Source: Nitrosomonas communis (GTDB taxonomy: Bacteria > Pseudomonadota > Gammaproteobacteria > Burkholderiales > Nitrosomonadaceae). Taken from it: a stretch of 64,000 nucleotides of DNA. Both the position numbers and the translations under genes were made by a program. How positions within the stretch are numbered: position 1 is the first letter of the stretch; the number at the start of each line of letters is the position of its first letter. Shown here piece after piece: positions 34,488 to 45,700 of the stretch. The stretch lies in NCBI RefSeq assembly GCF_024102715.1, contig NZ_JAGFJM010000089.1, forward strand, positions 1-64,000. The letters are read 5' to 3'. The notes under the pieces are model-generated. The model worked only from the letters and a program-made list of their open reading frames with translations, was not told where the DNA came from and searched no databases.

Positions 34488-35915
34488 TCATCCTTTTACA
34501 CATGCCTTAGGTCGCAGAAAAGCAACCCTGCGGGCAAGTCCTGCCTGCTCTGTCGCTTCGGCGACCAAATCAACATCCTTGTAGGCGCCGGGCGCTTCCT
34601 CTGCCACCCCGCGCATGGAACGCGAACGGATTAAGATACCCTGCTGGGCAAGCTCGCTGATCAACTGCTTTCCCTGCCAACGTGATAGCGCCTGATGGCG
34701 GCTCAAGGCCCGACCCGCTCCATGACTGGATGAGGCGAAGGCAGGATTTCCACTGCTTCCCGCCAGCACGTAAGAGCCCGTCCCCATGCTCCCGCCAATA
34801 ATCACCGGTTGACCTACCGCGCGATAGCGCTTCGGCAAGCTGGCATGCCCTGGGCCAAAGGCACGGGTAGCGCCCTTACGGTGCACATGCAGCAATCGTG
34901 ATCGACCATCAACTTCATGTTTTTCTATCTTGCAGGTATTGTGCGAGACATCAAACAACGTCTCGAGTGCGCTGCTCGGGAAAACCTCCCTGAATGTTTC
35001 ACGGGCCAAATGCGCCAAGATTTGCCGGTTAGCCAGCGCACAATTGATGCCAGCATTCATTGCACCGATATATTGCTGCCCTTCCAGCGATTTGATCGGC
35101 GCGCATGCCAGTTCACGATCGGGTAAATGAATACCGCAGCGGCCGGCAGCCTTGGCAAGCATGACAAGATAGTCCGTGCCAATTTGATGCCCCAATCCGC
35201 GCGAACCGCAGTGAATCGAAATAATAATCTGACCTTCCTGCAACCCAAAAGCCTCTGCAGCAGCAAAGTCGAAAATACGATCGACCACTTGAACTTCAAG
35301 ATAATGATTACCCGATCCAAGGGTACCCATTTCACCCCGCTGGCGTTTCTTGGCTAATTCCGAAACATTTGCTGGCACAGCGCCTGTCACACAACCTTGT
35401 TCTTCGATATACTCTAAATCTGCTTCTGTGCCATAACCTTGCTGCACCGCCCAGCGCGCACCACCAAGCAGAACCTGATCAAGCTGTTTCGTGTCCAGCT
35501 TGAGCGCACCTTCCTCACCCACACCCGCCGGAATAGTCTGGAATAATCTATCAGCAAGGGTCGACAGGCGTGGTGTCACATCCTGTAACCTCAAGTTACT
35601 GCGCAAGCAACGAATACCACAGGAAATATCGAAGCCGACACCACCAGCGGAGATAATGCCGCCCTGTTCAGCATCAAATGCCGCGACCCCACCGATGGGA
35701 AAGCCATAACCCCAATGCGCATCCGGCATGGTTATGGCAGCACCCACCAAACCAGGCAGCTGCGCTACATTGGCTATTTGCTCAAGCACCTTATCATCCA
35801 TGCTCACCAGCAAGGGAGCGCTGCCGTAGAGCAATACCTCTCCCCGCACCTCTCCGGGTTTAAGTGGTAGTGTCCATAGATAAGGCTGAATTTGATGTAA
35901 TTGCTGCAAGTCCAT
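34488..35915 (-). CDS. rtcB: RNA-splicing ligase RtcB
   Basis: Joins 2',3'-cyclic phosphate or 3'-phosphate RNA ends to 5'-OH ends using GTP and Mn. The 475-aa protein has ISAGGVGFDISCGIRCL (metal Asp and Cys), GSGNHYLEVQ, SIHCGSRGLGHQIG, KGATRAFGPGH, PVIIGGSMGTGSYVL and SSHGAGRALSR, where the His is the guanylylation site. The start at 35915 (MDLQQLHQ) follows AAGGAGGAGG; a longer frame lacks a site. Archease is encoded 17 bases upstream, as commonly seen. No rtcR-type sigma54 regulator is present nearby. Confidence 0.94.
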   Translation of the reverse strand: MDLQQLHQIQPYLWTLPLKPGEVRGEVLLYGSAPLLVSMDDKVLEQIANVAQLPGLVGAAITMPDAHWGYGFPIGGVAAFDAEQGGIISAGGVGFDISCGIRCLRSNLRLQDVTPRLSTLADRLFQTIPAGVGEEGALKLDTKQLDQVLLGGARWAVQQGYGTEADLEYIEEQGCVTGAVPANVSELAKKRQRGEMGTLGSGNHYLEVQVVDRIFDFAAAEAFGLQEGQIIISIHCGSRGLGHQIGTDYLVMLAKAAGRCGIHLPDRELACAPIKSLEGQQYIGAMNAGINCALANRQILAHLARETFREVFPSSALETLFDVSHNTCKIEKHEVDGRSRLLHVHRKGATRAFGPGHASLPKRYRAVGQPVIIGGSMGTGSYVLAGSSGNPAFASSSHGAGRALSRHQALSRWQGKQLISELAQQGILIRSRSMRGVAEEAPGAYKDVDLVAEATEQAGLARRVAFLRPKACVKG

Positions 35916-35932
35916 CTTATGCCTCCTCCTTC

Positions 35933-36358
35933 TTATACGTCCACCACGCAACGCGCTTCCCACATTGCACCGATTTGCTTGACTGAAAGCATCGTCAAAG
36001 TTGCACCTTTAACTTCAACACCATGTTCTAAATCTGCATGCCATTTTTCACCTCGTACTTCAGCATGCCATAGCTTACCTTGGTGATGAACATGAAAGCG
36101 GCAAAAAATCATCCCCAATTCACGCGCTTTCCCCAACAGCAGATTTAGCCAAGTTACCAAAGCAAGTTCGAGATCGTCTTCTTCAAACTCAAAAGCGATA
36201 GAGACATCAGGCTGGACCGTATCAAGATTAGTTACAATGGCGAACATTGCTTGAGCGGCCACTTCAAATGCTTGTTCAATTGTCGAGCCACAGCCGATGA
36301 TGCCGACATCGGCATCATGTTCGAAATAGTGTGGAACGGTTTTTGTATTTTTGGCCAA
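35933..36358 (-). CDS. Archease, RtcB cofactor
   Basis: A 141-aa protein that helps RtcB turn over and use other nucleotides. The pattern is clear: YFEHDADVGIIGCGSTIEQA, where the first Asp binds metal, then AFEVAAQAMFAIV, LVTWLNLLLGKA and the C-terminal HGVEVKGATLTMLSV with the WEARCVVDV end. The start appears to be TTG at 36358 (leading AKNTKTVPHYFEHD); no ATG lies in frame close enough upstream. It is the first gene of the archease-rtcB-usp operon. Confidence 0.9.
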   Translation of the reverse strand: MAKNTKTVPHYFEHDADVGIIGCGSTIEQAFEVAAQAMFAIVTNLDTVQPDVSIAFEFEEDDLELALVTWLNLLLGKARELGMIFCRFHVHHQGKLWHAEVRGEKWHADLEHGVEVKGATLTMLSVKQIGAMWEARCVVDV

Positions 36359-36561
36359 GACGTGCTCAATTAGCTAAATAATACCGTCGACAAATAAATA
36401 GCATCATTTAAATATAATGCCTTATAAAATACATCTTAACATTAGATAGGTGGGCCAGATCTATAGTTGCACAGATAATGGCAAGCCATTCTGTTTTCAG
36501 TTAGAATCAGCATCGAATCATTGTTACCTTTTCTTTTAAGAAACTATATCAGGCATTCATT

Positions 36562-37683
36562 ATGATTCTTATTCTAAAACCGGGCACACTTTCTGACAGC
36601 CCTGAATATAAGCAATTGCTCGCTCACCTTGCTAATCTCGCAGGTATTACCATACGCGTCCACACTGAAGTGGGTACTGAACAGACACTGACGGAAGTCT
36701 ATCTGATCGGCAATACCAAAGCATTATCAGTTGAAGACATGCAAAGTCTTCCATGTGTCGAACGGGTAGTGCGTATCTCTGAAGAGTATCGCATTCTTGG
36801 GCGACACGAAAATGATGATCGCCCGACCTATTTCGACTACAACGGCGTGCGTTTTGGCCAAGATACATTGAATGTGTTTGCCGGGCTATGCGCTGTCGAT
36901 ACACTAGAGCATGTAGAATTAATGATGAAGGTGCTACGTGATCATGGCCAGGTTTGTACCCGCATGGGTGCCTATAAGCCGCGCACCAGCCCTTACTCAT
37001 TCCAGGGACATGGCAAAGCCTGCTTGCCTTATGTATTCGATCTCGCTGGCAAGTATGAGATCAAAGTGATTGCCATGGAGGTTACGCACGAATCGCATGT
37101 CGAGGAAATTCGGGAAGCGCTCTACCAGACCGGCAATTCAACTGGTGTGATGCTGCAAATTGGCACGCGTAATACGCAGAATTTCGAGTTATTAAAGATC
37201 GTTGGCCGCCAGCAGGATTTTCCAGTACTGATTAAACGTGGTTTTGGCATTACCCTGGATGAATCGCTTAATGCAGCAGAATACCTGGCGTCGGAAGGAA
37301 ACCGAAAGGTGGCTTTTGGTTTGCGCGGCATGAAAACCAATATGGGTGACCCGCACCGTAATTTTGTCGATTTTGCCCACGTGCCTGTAGTCAGGCGGCT
37401 GACACGGATGCCGGTCTGTATTGATCCTTCCCATTCAGTAGGCACGCGCGCTGGCTCAGCAGATGGCATACTGGATATCATGCATGCTACCGCGCAGGGA
37501 ATTATCGCAGGCGCCAATATGGTGCTGGTTGATTTCCACCCGGTACCCAGCAAGGCCCTGGTTGATGGTCCTCAAGCATTACTCCTCAAAGAATTACCCC
37601 TCTTTCTGGAAGATGTTCGCATCGCACGTACAGCCTATGAGAAACGGGTAGAGCAGGTCAAACGGCATCATGAGGCCGCATAA
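36562..37683 (+). CDS. 3-deoxy-7-phosphoheptulonate synthase, class I beta type
   Basis: The first step of the shikimate pathway, condensing PEP and erythrose 4-phosphate. The 373-aa protein has an N-terminal ferredoxin-like regulatory domain (1-90, ILILKPGT to RISEEYRILGRH) and a TIM-barrel with GAYKPRTSPYSFQGHG (about 138-153), LQIGTRNTQNFELLK, VLIKRGFG, GLRGMK and CIDPSHSVGTR. The N-terminal domain is typical of the AroAI-beta group and may confer feedback control by tyrosine or phenylalanine. It is monocistronic by spacing, with ispH following after 180 gene-free bases. Confidence 0.93.
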   Translation: MILILKPGTLSDSPEYKQLLAHLANLAGITIRVHTEVGTEQTLTEVYLIGNTKALSVEDMQSLPCVERVVRISEEYRILGRHENDDRPTYFDYNGVRFGQDTLNVFAGLCAVDTLEHVELMMKVLRDHGQVCTRMGAYKPRTSPYSFQGHGKACLPYVFDLAGKYEIKVIAMEVTHESHVEEIREALYQTGNSTGVMLQIGTRNTQNFELLKIVGRQQDFPVLIKRGFGITLDESLNAAEYLASEGNRKVAFGLRGMKTNMGDPHRNFVDFAHVPVVRRLTRMPVCIDPSHSVGTRAGSADGILDIMHATAQGIIAGANMVLVDFHPVPSKALVDGPQALLLKELPLFLEDVRIARTAYEKRVEQVKRHHEAA

Positions 37684-37863
37684 GCGCTAGATCGCACTAC
37701 TTGAAATACGGTATGAATTACTAGCAGGGCACACGCAATGATTCCAGAAATTTTTTAGCAAGATATCTTATAATTACCTTAAAGTGTATAGGGTCAAATT
37801 TTTTGAAATATACCAATACCTACGACCGGTAATGCCAGATATTGTCTTCAGGGAGAATAACCA

Positions 37864-38847
37864 ATGATCAAAGTTTTACTTGCAAACCCAAGGGGTTTTT
37901 GTGCTGGCGTGGATCGTGCCATTGAAATTGTCGAACGCGCATTGACCATGCATGGCGCGCCTATCTATGTGCGACATGAAGTCGTACACAATCGTTTTGT
38001 CGTGGAAGATCTGGAAAAGAAGGGTGCTGTATTTGTTGAGAATCTGGAAGAAGTTCCGCAAGAAAGCATTCTGATTTTCAGTGCTCATGGCGTTTCACAT
38101 GCGGTAAGACGAGAAGCAGCTGCGCGCAAACTCAAGATATTCGATGCAACCTGCCCGCTGGTGACTAAAGTGCACGTTGAAGTTGCCAAAATGCGTAAAG
38201 AAGGAAAAGAAATCATCATGATTGGCCACCAAGGTCATCCCGAAGTTGAAGGCACCATGGGCCAGGTGGAAGGAAACGATAATGGCATGTATTTAGTGGA
38301 AACAGAAGAAGATGTTGCCAATTTACAGGTTAAGAATGAATATAACCTGACTTATGTCACCCAAACAACCTTGTCTGTCGACGATGCAGCCCGTGTCATT
38401 GAGGCATTAAAACGGCGTTTTCCAAAAATCATCGGCCCCAAAAAGGATGATATCTGCTACGCCACGCAAAACCGCCAGGATGCCGTCAAAAAGATGGTTA
38501 AACATTGCGATCTGGTCATTGTAGTGGGCTCTCCCAATAGTTCAAATTCCAATCGTTTATGTGAAGTAGCGCGTAATGCTAACGTTGAAGCCTATATGGT
38601 TGACCGTGCTGAGCAATTGCAGGATACCTGGCTGATTGGAAAAAGCTGCATTGGCATTACTGCGGGTGCTTCAGCGCCAGAGATACTGGTGCAGCAAGTT
38701 TTGGACAGACTCAAGCAGATTGGCGCCGAACAGACAGGCAGTGATGTCATGATAGAGGAATTAAGTGGTGTCATTGAGTCGGTGGTATTTCCCCTGCCTA
38801 AAGCAGAAGCAATCCCGATGGATAAGTATGTGCGTGAAGTGCATTAA
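37864..38847 (+). CDS. ispH: 4-hydroxy-3-methylbut-2-enyl diphosphate reductase
   Basis: The last step of the MEP isoprenoid pathway, using a [4Fe-4S] cluster. The 327-aa protein has the three cluster cysteines in [20 protein letters not shown] (C13), [12 protein letters not shown] (about 97) and [14 protein letters not shown] (about 198), plus the substrate motif [18 protein letters not shown] precedes the ATG. Its stop overlaps the end of the convergent thiO by four bases. The nearby minor pilin cluster is a known neighbour of ispH in many proteobacteria. Confidence 0.95.
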   Translation: MIKVLLANPRGFCAGVDRAIEIVERALTMHGAPIYVRHEVVHNRFVVEDLEKKGAVFVENLEEVPQESILIFSAHGVSHAVRREAAARKLKIFDATCPLVTKVHVEVAKMRKEGKEIIMIGHQGHPEVEGTMGQVEGNDNGMYLVETEEDVANLQVKNEYNLTYVTQTTLSVDDAARVIEALKRRFPKIIGPKKDDICYATQNRQDAVKKMVKHCDLVIVVGSPNSSNSNRLCEVARNANVEAYMVDRAEQLQDTWLIGKSCIGITAGASAPEILVQQVLDRLKQIGAEQTGSDVMIEELSGVIESVVFPLPKAEAIPMDKYVREVH

Positions 38848-39956
38848 TAATCCCCCCACCCTTGCTGATAAGGACCAATATCAAAGGGTTGTGGTCTGCC
38901 CATAATCTCATTCAGCAAAATTCTGACGCTGCCTGGCGCCATAGTTACGCCATAGCGAAAATGTCCGCTATTAATGAACAGATTATTCAATAGCGGATGG
39001 CGCCCGATAGTGGGAATATTCTGTGGTGAAGCTGGCCTCAGGCCTGCCCAATGATTTATCAGTGGCATATTCTTTAACTGTGGCAGCAATCCTTGTGCGC
39101 GCTCAGACAAATACTCACGAGCGGCAAGCGTCACCTGTTTGTTAAAACCAACATCTTCCATGGTGCTACCGGCTAGCAAATAGCCATCACGTCGCGGGAT
39201 TAGATATACATCTCTCTGCAACAGAATTGATCGCAGCGGCGGCTCTGCGAACTTGTATAACAACATTTGTCCGCGCATGGGCTTAATATCAAGACTGAAC
39301 GCATGTTTTCCTAACACTTGCTTGCTCCATGCGCCCGCCGTGATGACAAAGTGATCAGCACGATATTTACCGCACGAGGTAGCAAGCACATCAAGTCGAT
39401 TATGCTGCGTGATGATCTCATATACCTCACAATGCTCAATAATACGACCCCCCAGCTGCACGGCTAGCTTGTGTAACGCATACAACAGGCGGGGGTTGCG
39501 GACTTGCGCAATATGGGGAAGAAACAGCGCATTCTCCACGTTGAAATGAAGAGGGATGTTTTGTTTATTGCGTGAAAAGCACTCGCTGAATGCATTCTGT
39601 TCCACTTCAGCTGCATGTGAAATCCGCCATTTGTGCGCGGCCTCTGCATGATAAGGCGGCAGCACCAGCATTCCGCTTGCTTCGTATTCAGCATCAATTC
39701 CCGTTGCTTCACACAGTTCCGCCACCCATGCTGGAAACATGGCCGCACTATAATCAGTAAGGCGCGTTACCGCATCGGGATAATCCCAGGGACATAGCGG
39801 CGACAAAATGCCGCCTCCCGCCCAAGAAGATTCCTGCCCAACCTTGTTTTTTTCCAGGATGGTAACCGTGGCTCCTTCTGTCAGCAATCGCACTGCAGTC
39901 GCAAGACCAATGATTCCCGCGCCAATCACAATGAAATCTTGTGTCACTTCACTCAT
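38844..39956 (-). CDS. thiO: Glycine oxidase ThiO
   Basis: An FAD enzyme oxidising glycine to iminoglycine for thiazole synthesis. The 370-aa protein begins with the FAD site [18 protein letters not shown] and [20 protein letters not shown], then [13 protein letters not shown], and ends with [15 protein letters not shown] and [11 protein letters not shown], all typical of the ThiO group of DAAO-like oxidases. No other thiamin gene lies next to it. It is convergent with ispH and divergent from the pilin cluster across a 240-base gap in which I see no further gene. Confidence 0.9.
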   Translation of the reverse strand: MSEVTQDFIVIGAGIIGLATAVRLLTEGATVTILEKNKVGQESSWAGGGILSPLCPWDYPDAVTRLTDYSAAMFPAWVAELCEATGIDAEYEASGMLVLPPYHAEAAHKWRISHAAEVEQNAFSECFSRNKQNIPLHFNVENALFLPHIAQVRNPRLLYALHKLAVQLGGRIIEHCEVYEIITQHNRLDVLATSCGKYRADHFVITAGAWSKQVLGKHAFSLDIKPMRGQMLLYKFAEPPLRSILLQRDVYLIPRRDGYLLAGSTMEDVGFNKQVTLAAREYLSERAQGLLPQLKNMPLINHWAGLRPASPQNIPTIGRHPLLNNLFINSGHFRYGVTMAPGSVRILLNEIMGRPQPFDIGPYQQGWGDY

Positions 39957-40199
39957 CTCTCAATCGTCGTTGCATGCCACGTGAGCAAAGCAACTCAATA
40001 GTTTTGCCAACTTTAATTAAAGTCGGTTAAAAAGCTGACCGTAATCATTAAGCATAGGGTTAAAAGCATAGAACCTCTCTAAAAATTCACTGTTACGGAA
40101 AATGTGAAGAGCCGGTGCATGAGCACACAAGCACTCGCTACAGCAATTGGCCGACAACATGGATTTTTAGTGATACACCTATAAGATAAAGGATTAAAT

Positions 40200-40715
40200 A
40201 TGCCCACCTGTAGTGGTTTTACCATGTTAGAGCTCATGATAACGCTGAGTATCGGCGCAATTCTGGCTACTATCGCTGTACCTAGCTATCAGTCGATAAT
40301 GGTGCAATCACGCTTATCAACGCAAGCGAATGAGTTCCTCACTGCGCTTCATTACAGCCGTTCTGAAGCAGTGAAACGCGGCAGGCGGGTGACTATGTGC
40401 AAAAGTAACAGTGGCACAGACTGTACCAACGGCAGTAACTGGCAGGATGGCTGGATAGTATACAGCGATAGTGGAGAAGAGGGAAAAGTCGATGGTAGCG
40501 ATCAAATATTGCGGGTTTCTCCTGGATTGAAAGGCAGCACCATGAGTAGCGGCAAAACTCATGAGCACTGGATCTCTTACTTACCTAATGGCAGCAGCGA
40601 AGGCAGTGGCGGATTGGCTAACGACTCTTTTACCCTATGTAATAGCGCCCAGGGACGCAAAATTATCGTGAATAAGACAGGCCGGCCGTATGTGACAAAG
40701 ATATCGCCATGCTAA
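40200..40715 (+). CDS. fimT: GspH/FimT-type minor pilin
   Basis: A 171-aa prepilin-like protein, first of the minor pilin operon. The class III signal is CSGFTMLELMITLSIGAILA: cleavage after Gly before Phe, with Glu at mature position 5. A GspH-like C-terminal domain follows (HYSRSEAVKRGRRVTMCKS, DGWIVYSDSGE, GRPYVTKISPC). Minor pilins of this class prime pilus assembly at the tip. It overlaps pilV by 7 bases. fimT and fimU are hard to tell apart, so the symbol is approximate. Confidence 0.88.
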   Translation: MPTCSGFTMLELMITLSIGAILATIAVPSYQSIMVQSRLSTQANEFLTALHYSRSEAVKRGRRVTMCKSNSGTDCTNGSNWQDGWIVYSDSGEEGKVDGSDQILRVSPGLKGSTMSSGKTHEHWISYLPNGSSEGSGGLANDSFTLCNSAQGRKIIVNKTGRPYVTKISPC

Positions 40716-41149
40716 CAATCAAAAAGAGCTTCCAGATATCGCCTCAAAAAGGCGTCACTATGATCGAAGTGTTAGTGGCAGTTGTGGTGCTATCCATCGG
40801 ACTGCTTGGATTGGCAGGTTTGCAAACTGTCGGCCTCAGTCATAACCGGAGCGCGAGTTTCCGTTCGACTGCTACCATGATGACCTATAGCATTCTTGAC
40901 AGCATGCGCGCCAATCGGACTGCAGCAATGAATGGCGGCTACAACATCGTCATTGGTGCTTCAGCAGCTTCCGGCAGCGCCATTGCCGAGCAAGATGTCA
41001 ACACTTGGCTAAATGAACTGGCCTTGCGATTACCTGCAGGAACAGGTGCTATCAATGTAGATAACAACGTCGTCACAGTCACCATCCAGTGGGATGACAG
41101 CCGTGGTATTTCGGCTGCTCAGCGGTTTATTCTGACCACTCAGCTATAA
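40709..41149 (+). CDS. pilV: Minor pilin PilV
   Basis: A 146-aa pilin-like protein with the signal QKGVTMIEVLVAVVVLSIGL, Glu at mature position 5, followed by LGLAGLQTVGLSHNRSASFR, the PilV hallmark. It sits between fimT and pilW with a 7-base overlap on the left and a 2-base gap on the right, matching the usual order. It forms part of the tip priming complex with PilW and PilX. Confidence 0.9.
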   Translation: MLTIKKSFQISPQKGVTMIEVLVAVVVLSIGLLGLAGLQTVGLSHNRSASFRSTATMMTYSILDSMRANRTAAMNGGYNIVIGASAASGSAIAEQDVNTWLNELALRLPAGTGAINVDNNVVTVTIQWDDSRGISAAQRFILTTQL

Positions 41150-41151
41150 AA

Positions 41152-42171
41152 ATGAAGCAGGTGGTCATAAAACAGCATGGTTTCACGTTAGTCGAACTGA
41201 TGGTTGCCATGACCATTGGACTTTTGTTGCTGGGCGGGGTAATCGCTATTCTGACAGCCACTCATCAAACCTATCGCGTCAATGAGGCGCTGGCCAGAAT
41301 GCAGGAGAATGCCCGCTATGCTTTTCAGCTGCTTTCACGGGATATCCGTATGGCGGGCTATTTTGGCTGTGCAGGCAATGGCATCCCGACTGTCAACACC
41401 CTGAATAACGCCACAGACTTTTTCTGGCGCCTTGGTCAAGCGTTAGAAGGTTTCGAAGCAACCAGCATGACCGCATGGACGCCCGCCCTACCAGATTCAG
41501 GCGCTATTCCCAGCCCTCTGGGCGGGCGCGATATTATCGTGGTGCGTGGTATAGACGGCAAAGAGACCAAGGTGTTATCCCATCCGGGCGGCAATCCACC
41601 CGGCTCGGCTGATCTCAAAGTAACAGTGGGAAGCGGTCTCAAGGAAAATCACATTGTGTTGGTAACCGACTGTCAGGCAGCCGCCATTTTTCAAATCACC
41701 AATTTCAATACTTCTTCTGGTCAAGACAACATCGTTCATAACACAGGAGGCACTAATACGCCGGGCAATGCCACCAAGGAATTAGGTAAAGAATTTACTG
41801 GCGGCGAACTCATCAAGATCGCTACCCGCTCCTATTTCATTCGTATGATAGATGACTGGCCAGCGCTTTATCACAAGATTGGAACAAATGATGCAGAAGA
41901 GTTGGTCAGGGGGGTAGAAAACTTGCAAATTGAATACGGCGAGGATCTCGATGGCAACTGGACAGCAGACATCTATCGTACCGCAGATGCGGTTGCAGAT
42001 TGGGGAAAAGTCGTCAGCGTGCGCATTAGCTTATTGATGCAGTCGATAGAGAATAATATCGCCAGCCAGCCCCAATCCTACACCTTCAATGGCACCACCA
42101 CTACCCCCACTGACCGACGGCTACGCCAGGCTTTCACGACCGTGGTGGCATTGCGCAACCGGATGCCTTGA
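41152..42171 (+). CDS. pilW: Minor pilin PilW
   Basis: A 339-aa protein, large as usual for PilW. The prepilin signal is KQHGFTLVELMVAMTIGLLL with Glu 5. The following region ARMQENARYAFQLLSRDIRM-AGYFGC is the standard PilW block. The C-terminus ends RRLRQAFTTVVALRNRMP, also typical. Assembly partner of the other minor pilins and PilY1. Confidence 0.92.
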   Translation: MKQVVIKQHGFTLVELMVAMTIGLLLLGGVIAILTATHQTYRVNEALARMQENARYAFQLLSRDIRMAGYFGCAGNGIPTVNTLNNATDFFWRLGQALEGFEATSMTAWTPALPDSGAIPSPLGGRDIIVVRGIDGKETKVLSHPGGNPPGSADLKVTVGSGLKENHIVLVTDCQAAAIFQITNFNTSSGQDNIVHNTGGTNTPGNATKELGKEFTGGELIKIATRSYFIRMIDDWPALYHKIGTNDAEELVRGVENLQIEYGEDLDGNWTADIYRTADAVADWGKVVSVRISLLMQSIENNIASQPQSYTFNGTTTTPTDRRLRQAFTTVVALRNRMP

Positions 42172-42172
42172 T

Positions 42173-42709
42173 ATGCTTTCGCACAGAATAGGCATCATGA
42201 TCGCTCATGGAACCAAACCAACATCAAGACAGAAAGGCGTCGTGCTTATTACTGGCTTAATCTTTCTGGTCATGATGACACTGCTGGGAGTAACAGCGAT
42301 GCAGACCACGATGCTGGAAGAAAAAATGGCAGGTAATTTGCGCGACGAGAACCTGGCTTTCCAGGCCGCTGAGGCTGCTCTCAGAGAAGGCGAACTATTT
42401 CTGCAACAAATTACCTTACCGGTATTTGATGGTGCAAATGGGCTTTATCACCATGCATCCTTTCCAGCGCCTGATCCACTTAGCTGGTCAGAATGGTCTA
42501 CCAGCGGCAGAACAATCGCTACCACCATGCCAGGTGTAGCAAGCCAGCCACGCTATATCATTGAACAACTCGTCAGCGTTCCTTTAAGCGGAGAAAGTGT
42601 TCAGCAATCAGCCATATCATTGACATCAACCATGTACAGGATTATCGCAAGAGGAGTAGGGGGCACTGAATCAGCAATGGTTATATTACAAAGCGTTTAC
42701 CGTAGATGA
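42173..42709 (+). CDS. pilX: Minor pilin PilX
   Basis: A 178-aa protein. The signal QKGVVLITGLIFLVMMTLLG lacks the Glu at mature position 5, as PilX proteins of this class often do, and continues GVTAMQTTMLEEKMAGNLRD then LAFQAAEAALREGE, the PilX signature. The start MLSHRIGIMI at 42173 is one base past the pilW stop; an in-frame ATG at 42200 is an alternative. It precedes pilY1 by 12 bases. Confidence 0.9.
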   Translation: MLSHRIGIMIAHGTKPTSRQKGVVLITGLIFLVMMTLLGVTAMQTTMLEEKMAGNLRDENLAFQAAEAALREGELFLQQITLPVFDGANGLYHHASFPAPDPLSWSEWSTSGRTIATTMPGVASQPRYIIEQLVSVPLSGESVQQSAISLTSTMYRIIARGVGGTESAMVILQSVYRR

Positions 42710-42721
42710 ACGGAGGCTAAA

Positions 42722-45700
42722 TTGAAACATCTGCGTGTTATTGGCGTAGCAATAATCGCCACACTGATCACCTTTATTCCATCACCTGTACAAGCTGCTC
42801 TTACTCTCTCAAATGTTCCCTTGTTTCTAACGACAGCAGTTGATCCTAATGTAATGTTTACGCTGGACGACTCAGGCTCGATGCAGTTTGAAATCATGCC
42901 GGAAGATTTGATCTTGCATGATGTGCGCTATATGTTTCCTCGCGCATCAAGCGTTTATGGGGCAGGCGACTATGATAACCGGGTGGTCGATTTCGATCCA
43001 GCCAACCCCTATGCCGCTGCCTTACGCTCCAGCCAGGCCAACAAAATTTATTACAACCCCACAGTAAGATACCAGCCGTGGAGCAATGCCGATGGCTCAC
43101 TGATGAATAATGCCCCCCCTGCCTGCGCACCGCACAATCCCAAGAATACGGGCGCTGGCTGTCGCAATTTAACCGTCGACAATAGCCAAACCGCCCGCTG
43201 GCTAAATAGCAACGGCAGTTTATCCGATGAGAAATCAGAAACATTCTATCCCGCCGTTTATTTCAACTACCATGATGGAGATATTCTCGCGGCTGAGAGT
43301 TATACCAGAGTTGAAATCAAACCGGCAACATCTTCCTATACAGGGGGAGCTGGTCGCACAGACTGCACTGCCGTCCCTATTTGCAGTTACCAAGAAGAAA
43401 TTCAGAATTTTGCTAATTGGTATACCTATTACCGCTCTCGTATCCTGCTATCCCGTGCCGGAGTGGGTCAAGCATTTGCGGCACAAGGCAGCAATTTACG
43501 GGTAGGGTTTGGTGCAATCAATCAGGGCAGCACGAGCATCGATGGCATCTCGACAGGCACCATTATCAGTGGAGTGAGACAATTTAGCGGCGTAAACAGG
43601 GAATCCTTTTTTAATAATCTGTATACCCACTCTATCCCGGCAGCAGGAACACCACTGCGCAGAGCAACCGATGAGGTAGGACGCTATTTTTTGCGTACCG
43701 ACGATCAAGGTCCTTGGGGACAAACACCAGGCTCCACTGGCGGCACGCAATATGCCTGCCGCCAGAGTTACCATATTCTGATGACAGATGGTTACTGGTC
43801 TGACACTTTTACTGACATAGGCAACGCGGATAATACTAAGGGAAATACCATTGTCAATCATTTTCCCAATGCCACACCTGCGACTTACACCTATACCCCA
43901 GCATTGCCCTATGCCGATGGCTTTAGCAATACGCTCGCAGATATTGCCATGCATTACTGGAAGAATGATTTACGCCCCGACCTGAACAATAAGGTACTGA
44001 CGAATGCTGCTGACCCTGCCTTCTGGCAACACCTGGTCAATTTCACAGTTGGTTTGGGAGCTCAGGGCACATTATCCTCGTTACCGACGGGAGCAGGCAC
44101 ATGGCCAGATCCAACTCTCAGTGAAGCAGCAAAAATTGATGATTTATGGCACGCTGCGATAAATAGCCGGGGGAACTTTTTCAGCGCACACGATCCCATC
44201 ACTCTCGCCAGCAATTTGAGCAATGTACTCAGCAACATCACCCTGAGAGTCAGTTCAGCCGCCGCCGTTACCACGAACACCACCCGGCTTCATAACGGCA
44301 CCCATGTTTATCAGGCCAGGTTTAATAGCAACGATTGGAGCGGACAATTGTTTGCATATGAATTGAGTTCGGATGGGTCACTGGGAGCGACGTTATGGGA
44401 AGCTTCAGCCGTGCTGCCAGCGCATGCCAGCCGTTCCATTCTTACCCATAATGGCACGAGCGGACTTGCATTTACATCTGCTAATTTTTCCCTGTTGTCG
44501 GACTCGCAACAAAATGCGCTGAATACCAACATCAGCGGTGCTAACGACGCTCTAGGAAGCAGTCGAATTTCCTGGCTGCGCGGTGACAAAACCACAGAAT
44601 TGGCGCAAGGTGGGAGTTTCCGTAATCGGAACAATGGCCTGCTTGGCGATATTGTCAATTCCGACCTGTTATTCGTCCAAGCGCTTAATTTTAATTATGA
44701 TGCATTGCCCAGCGGAACAGCAGGGCAAGATTCCTATGCCACCTATGTCCAGGCTAGCGCGAACAGGATGCCGGTTATTTATACCGGCGCCAACGATGGC
44801 ATGCTGCACGCCTTTAATGCCGAGACTGGGGTTGAGCTATTCAGCTATATTCCCAGCGCAGTCTACCCAAAATTAAGCTCGCTAACTGCGCCTAACTACA
44901 CGCATTATTATTTCGTAGATGGCAATGCTTATGCCGGTGATGCCTATATTGGTTCCACTCCGAGCTGGAAAACCATATTACTGGGCTCATTAGGCGCCGG
45001 CGGAAAAAGTATTTTTGCACTGGATATCACCGATCCAGTTAATTTTTCCGCTTCTAACGTGCTGTGGGAATTTTCTGACCCTGATTTGGGATTTGTACCA
45101 GGGCAGGCAAAAATCGCGTTATTAAAAAACGGTGTCTGGGCTGCCATTATCAGTAACGGATACAACAGCACCAGTGATCGCGCTTATCTTTACATCATTA
45201 ATCTGCAGACAGGTGCGCTGATTCAGAAAATCGCCACCAACGATAGCGGCAATAATGGTCTTTCCGCGCCAGCGTTAGTCGATACCAATGGTGACAAAAT
45301 CATTGATCTCGTTTATGCCGGCGATTTGCAAGGTAATGTCTGGAAATTCGATCTATCAACTAATCCAGGAAACTGGGATGTTGCCTATAAATCCGGTAAT
45401 ACAAAACTTCCTCTGTTTACCGCCAGGAATGCCAGCGATCAGGTGCAACCGATCACTTCCCCCTTGGAAATCGGACGTCACCCCAGTGGAGGCTATCTCA
45501 TTTATTTCGGTACTGGCCAGTATATTGCTGCAGGGGACAATACCAATAGCAACACACAAACCTTATATGGCATCTGGGATAACGGCAGTCCAATATCCGC
45601 CACAGATCGAAGCACGCTGCAACAGCAGACCATTCTGACTGAAACCGCGCTGCCCCCGTTTGAGCGCACAGTATCAAACAATTTGGTTAACTGGCAGACC

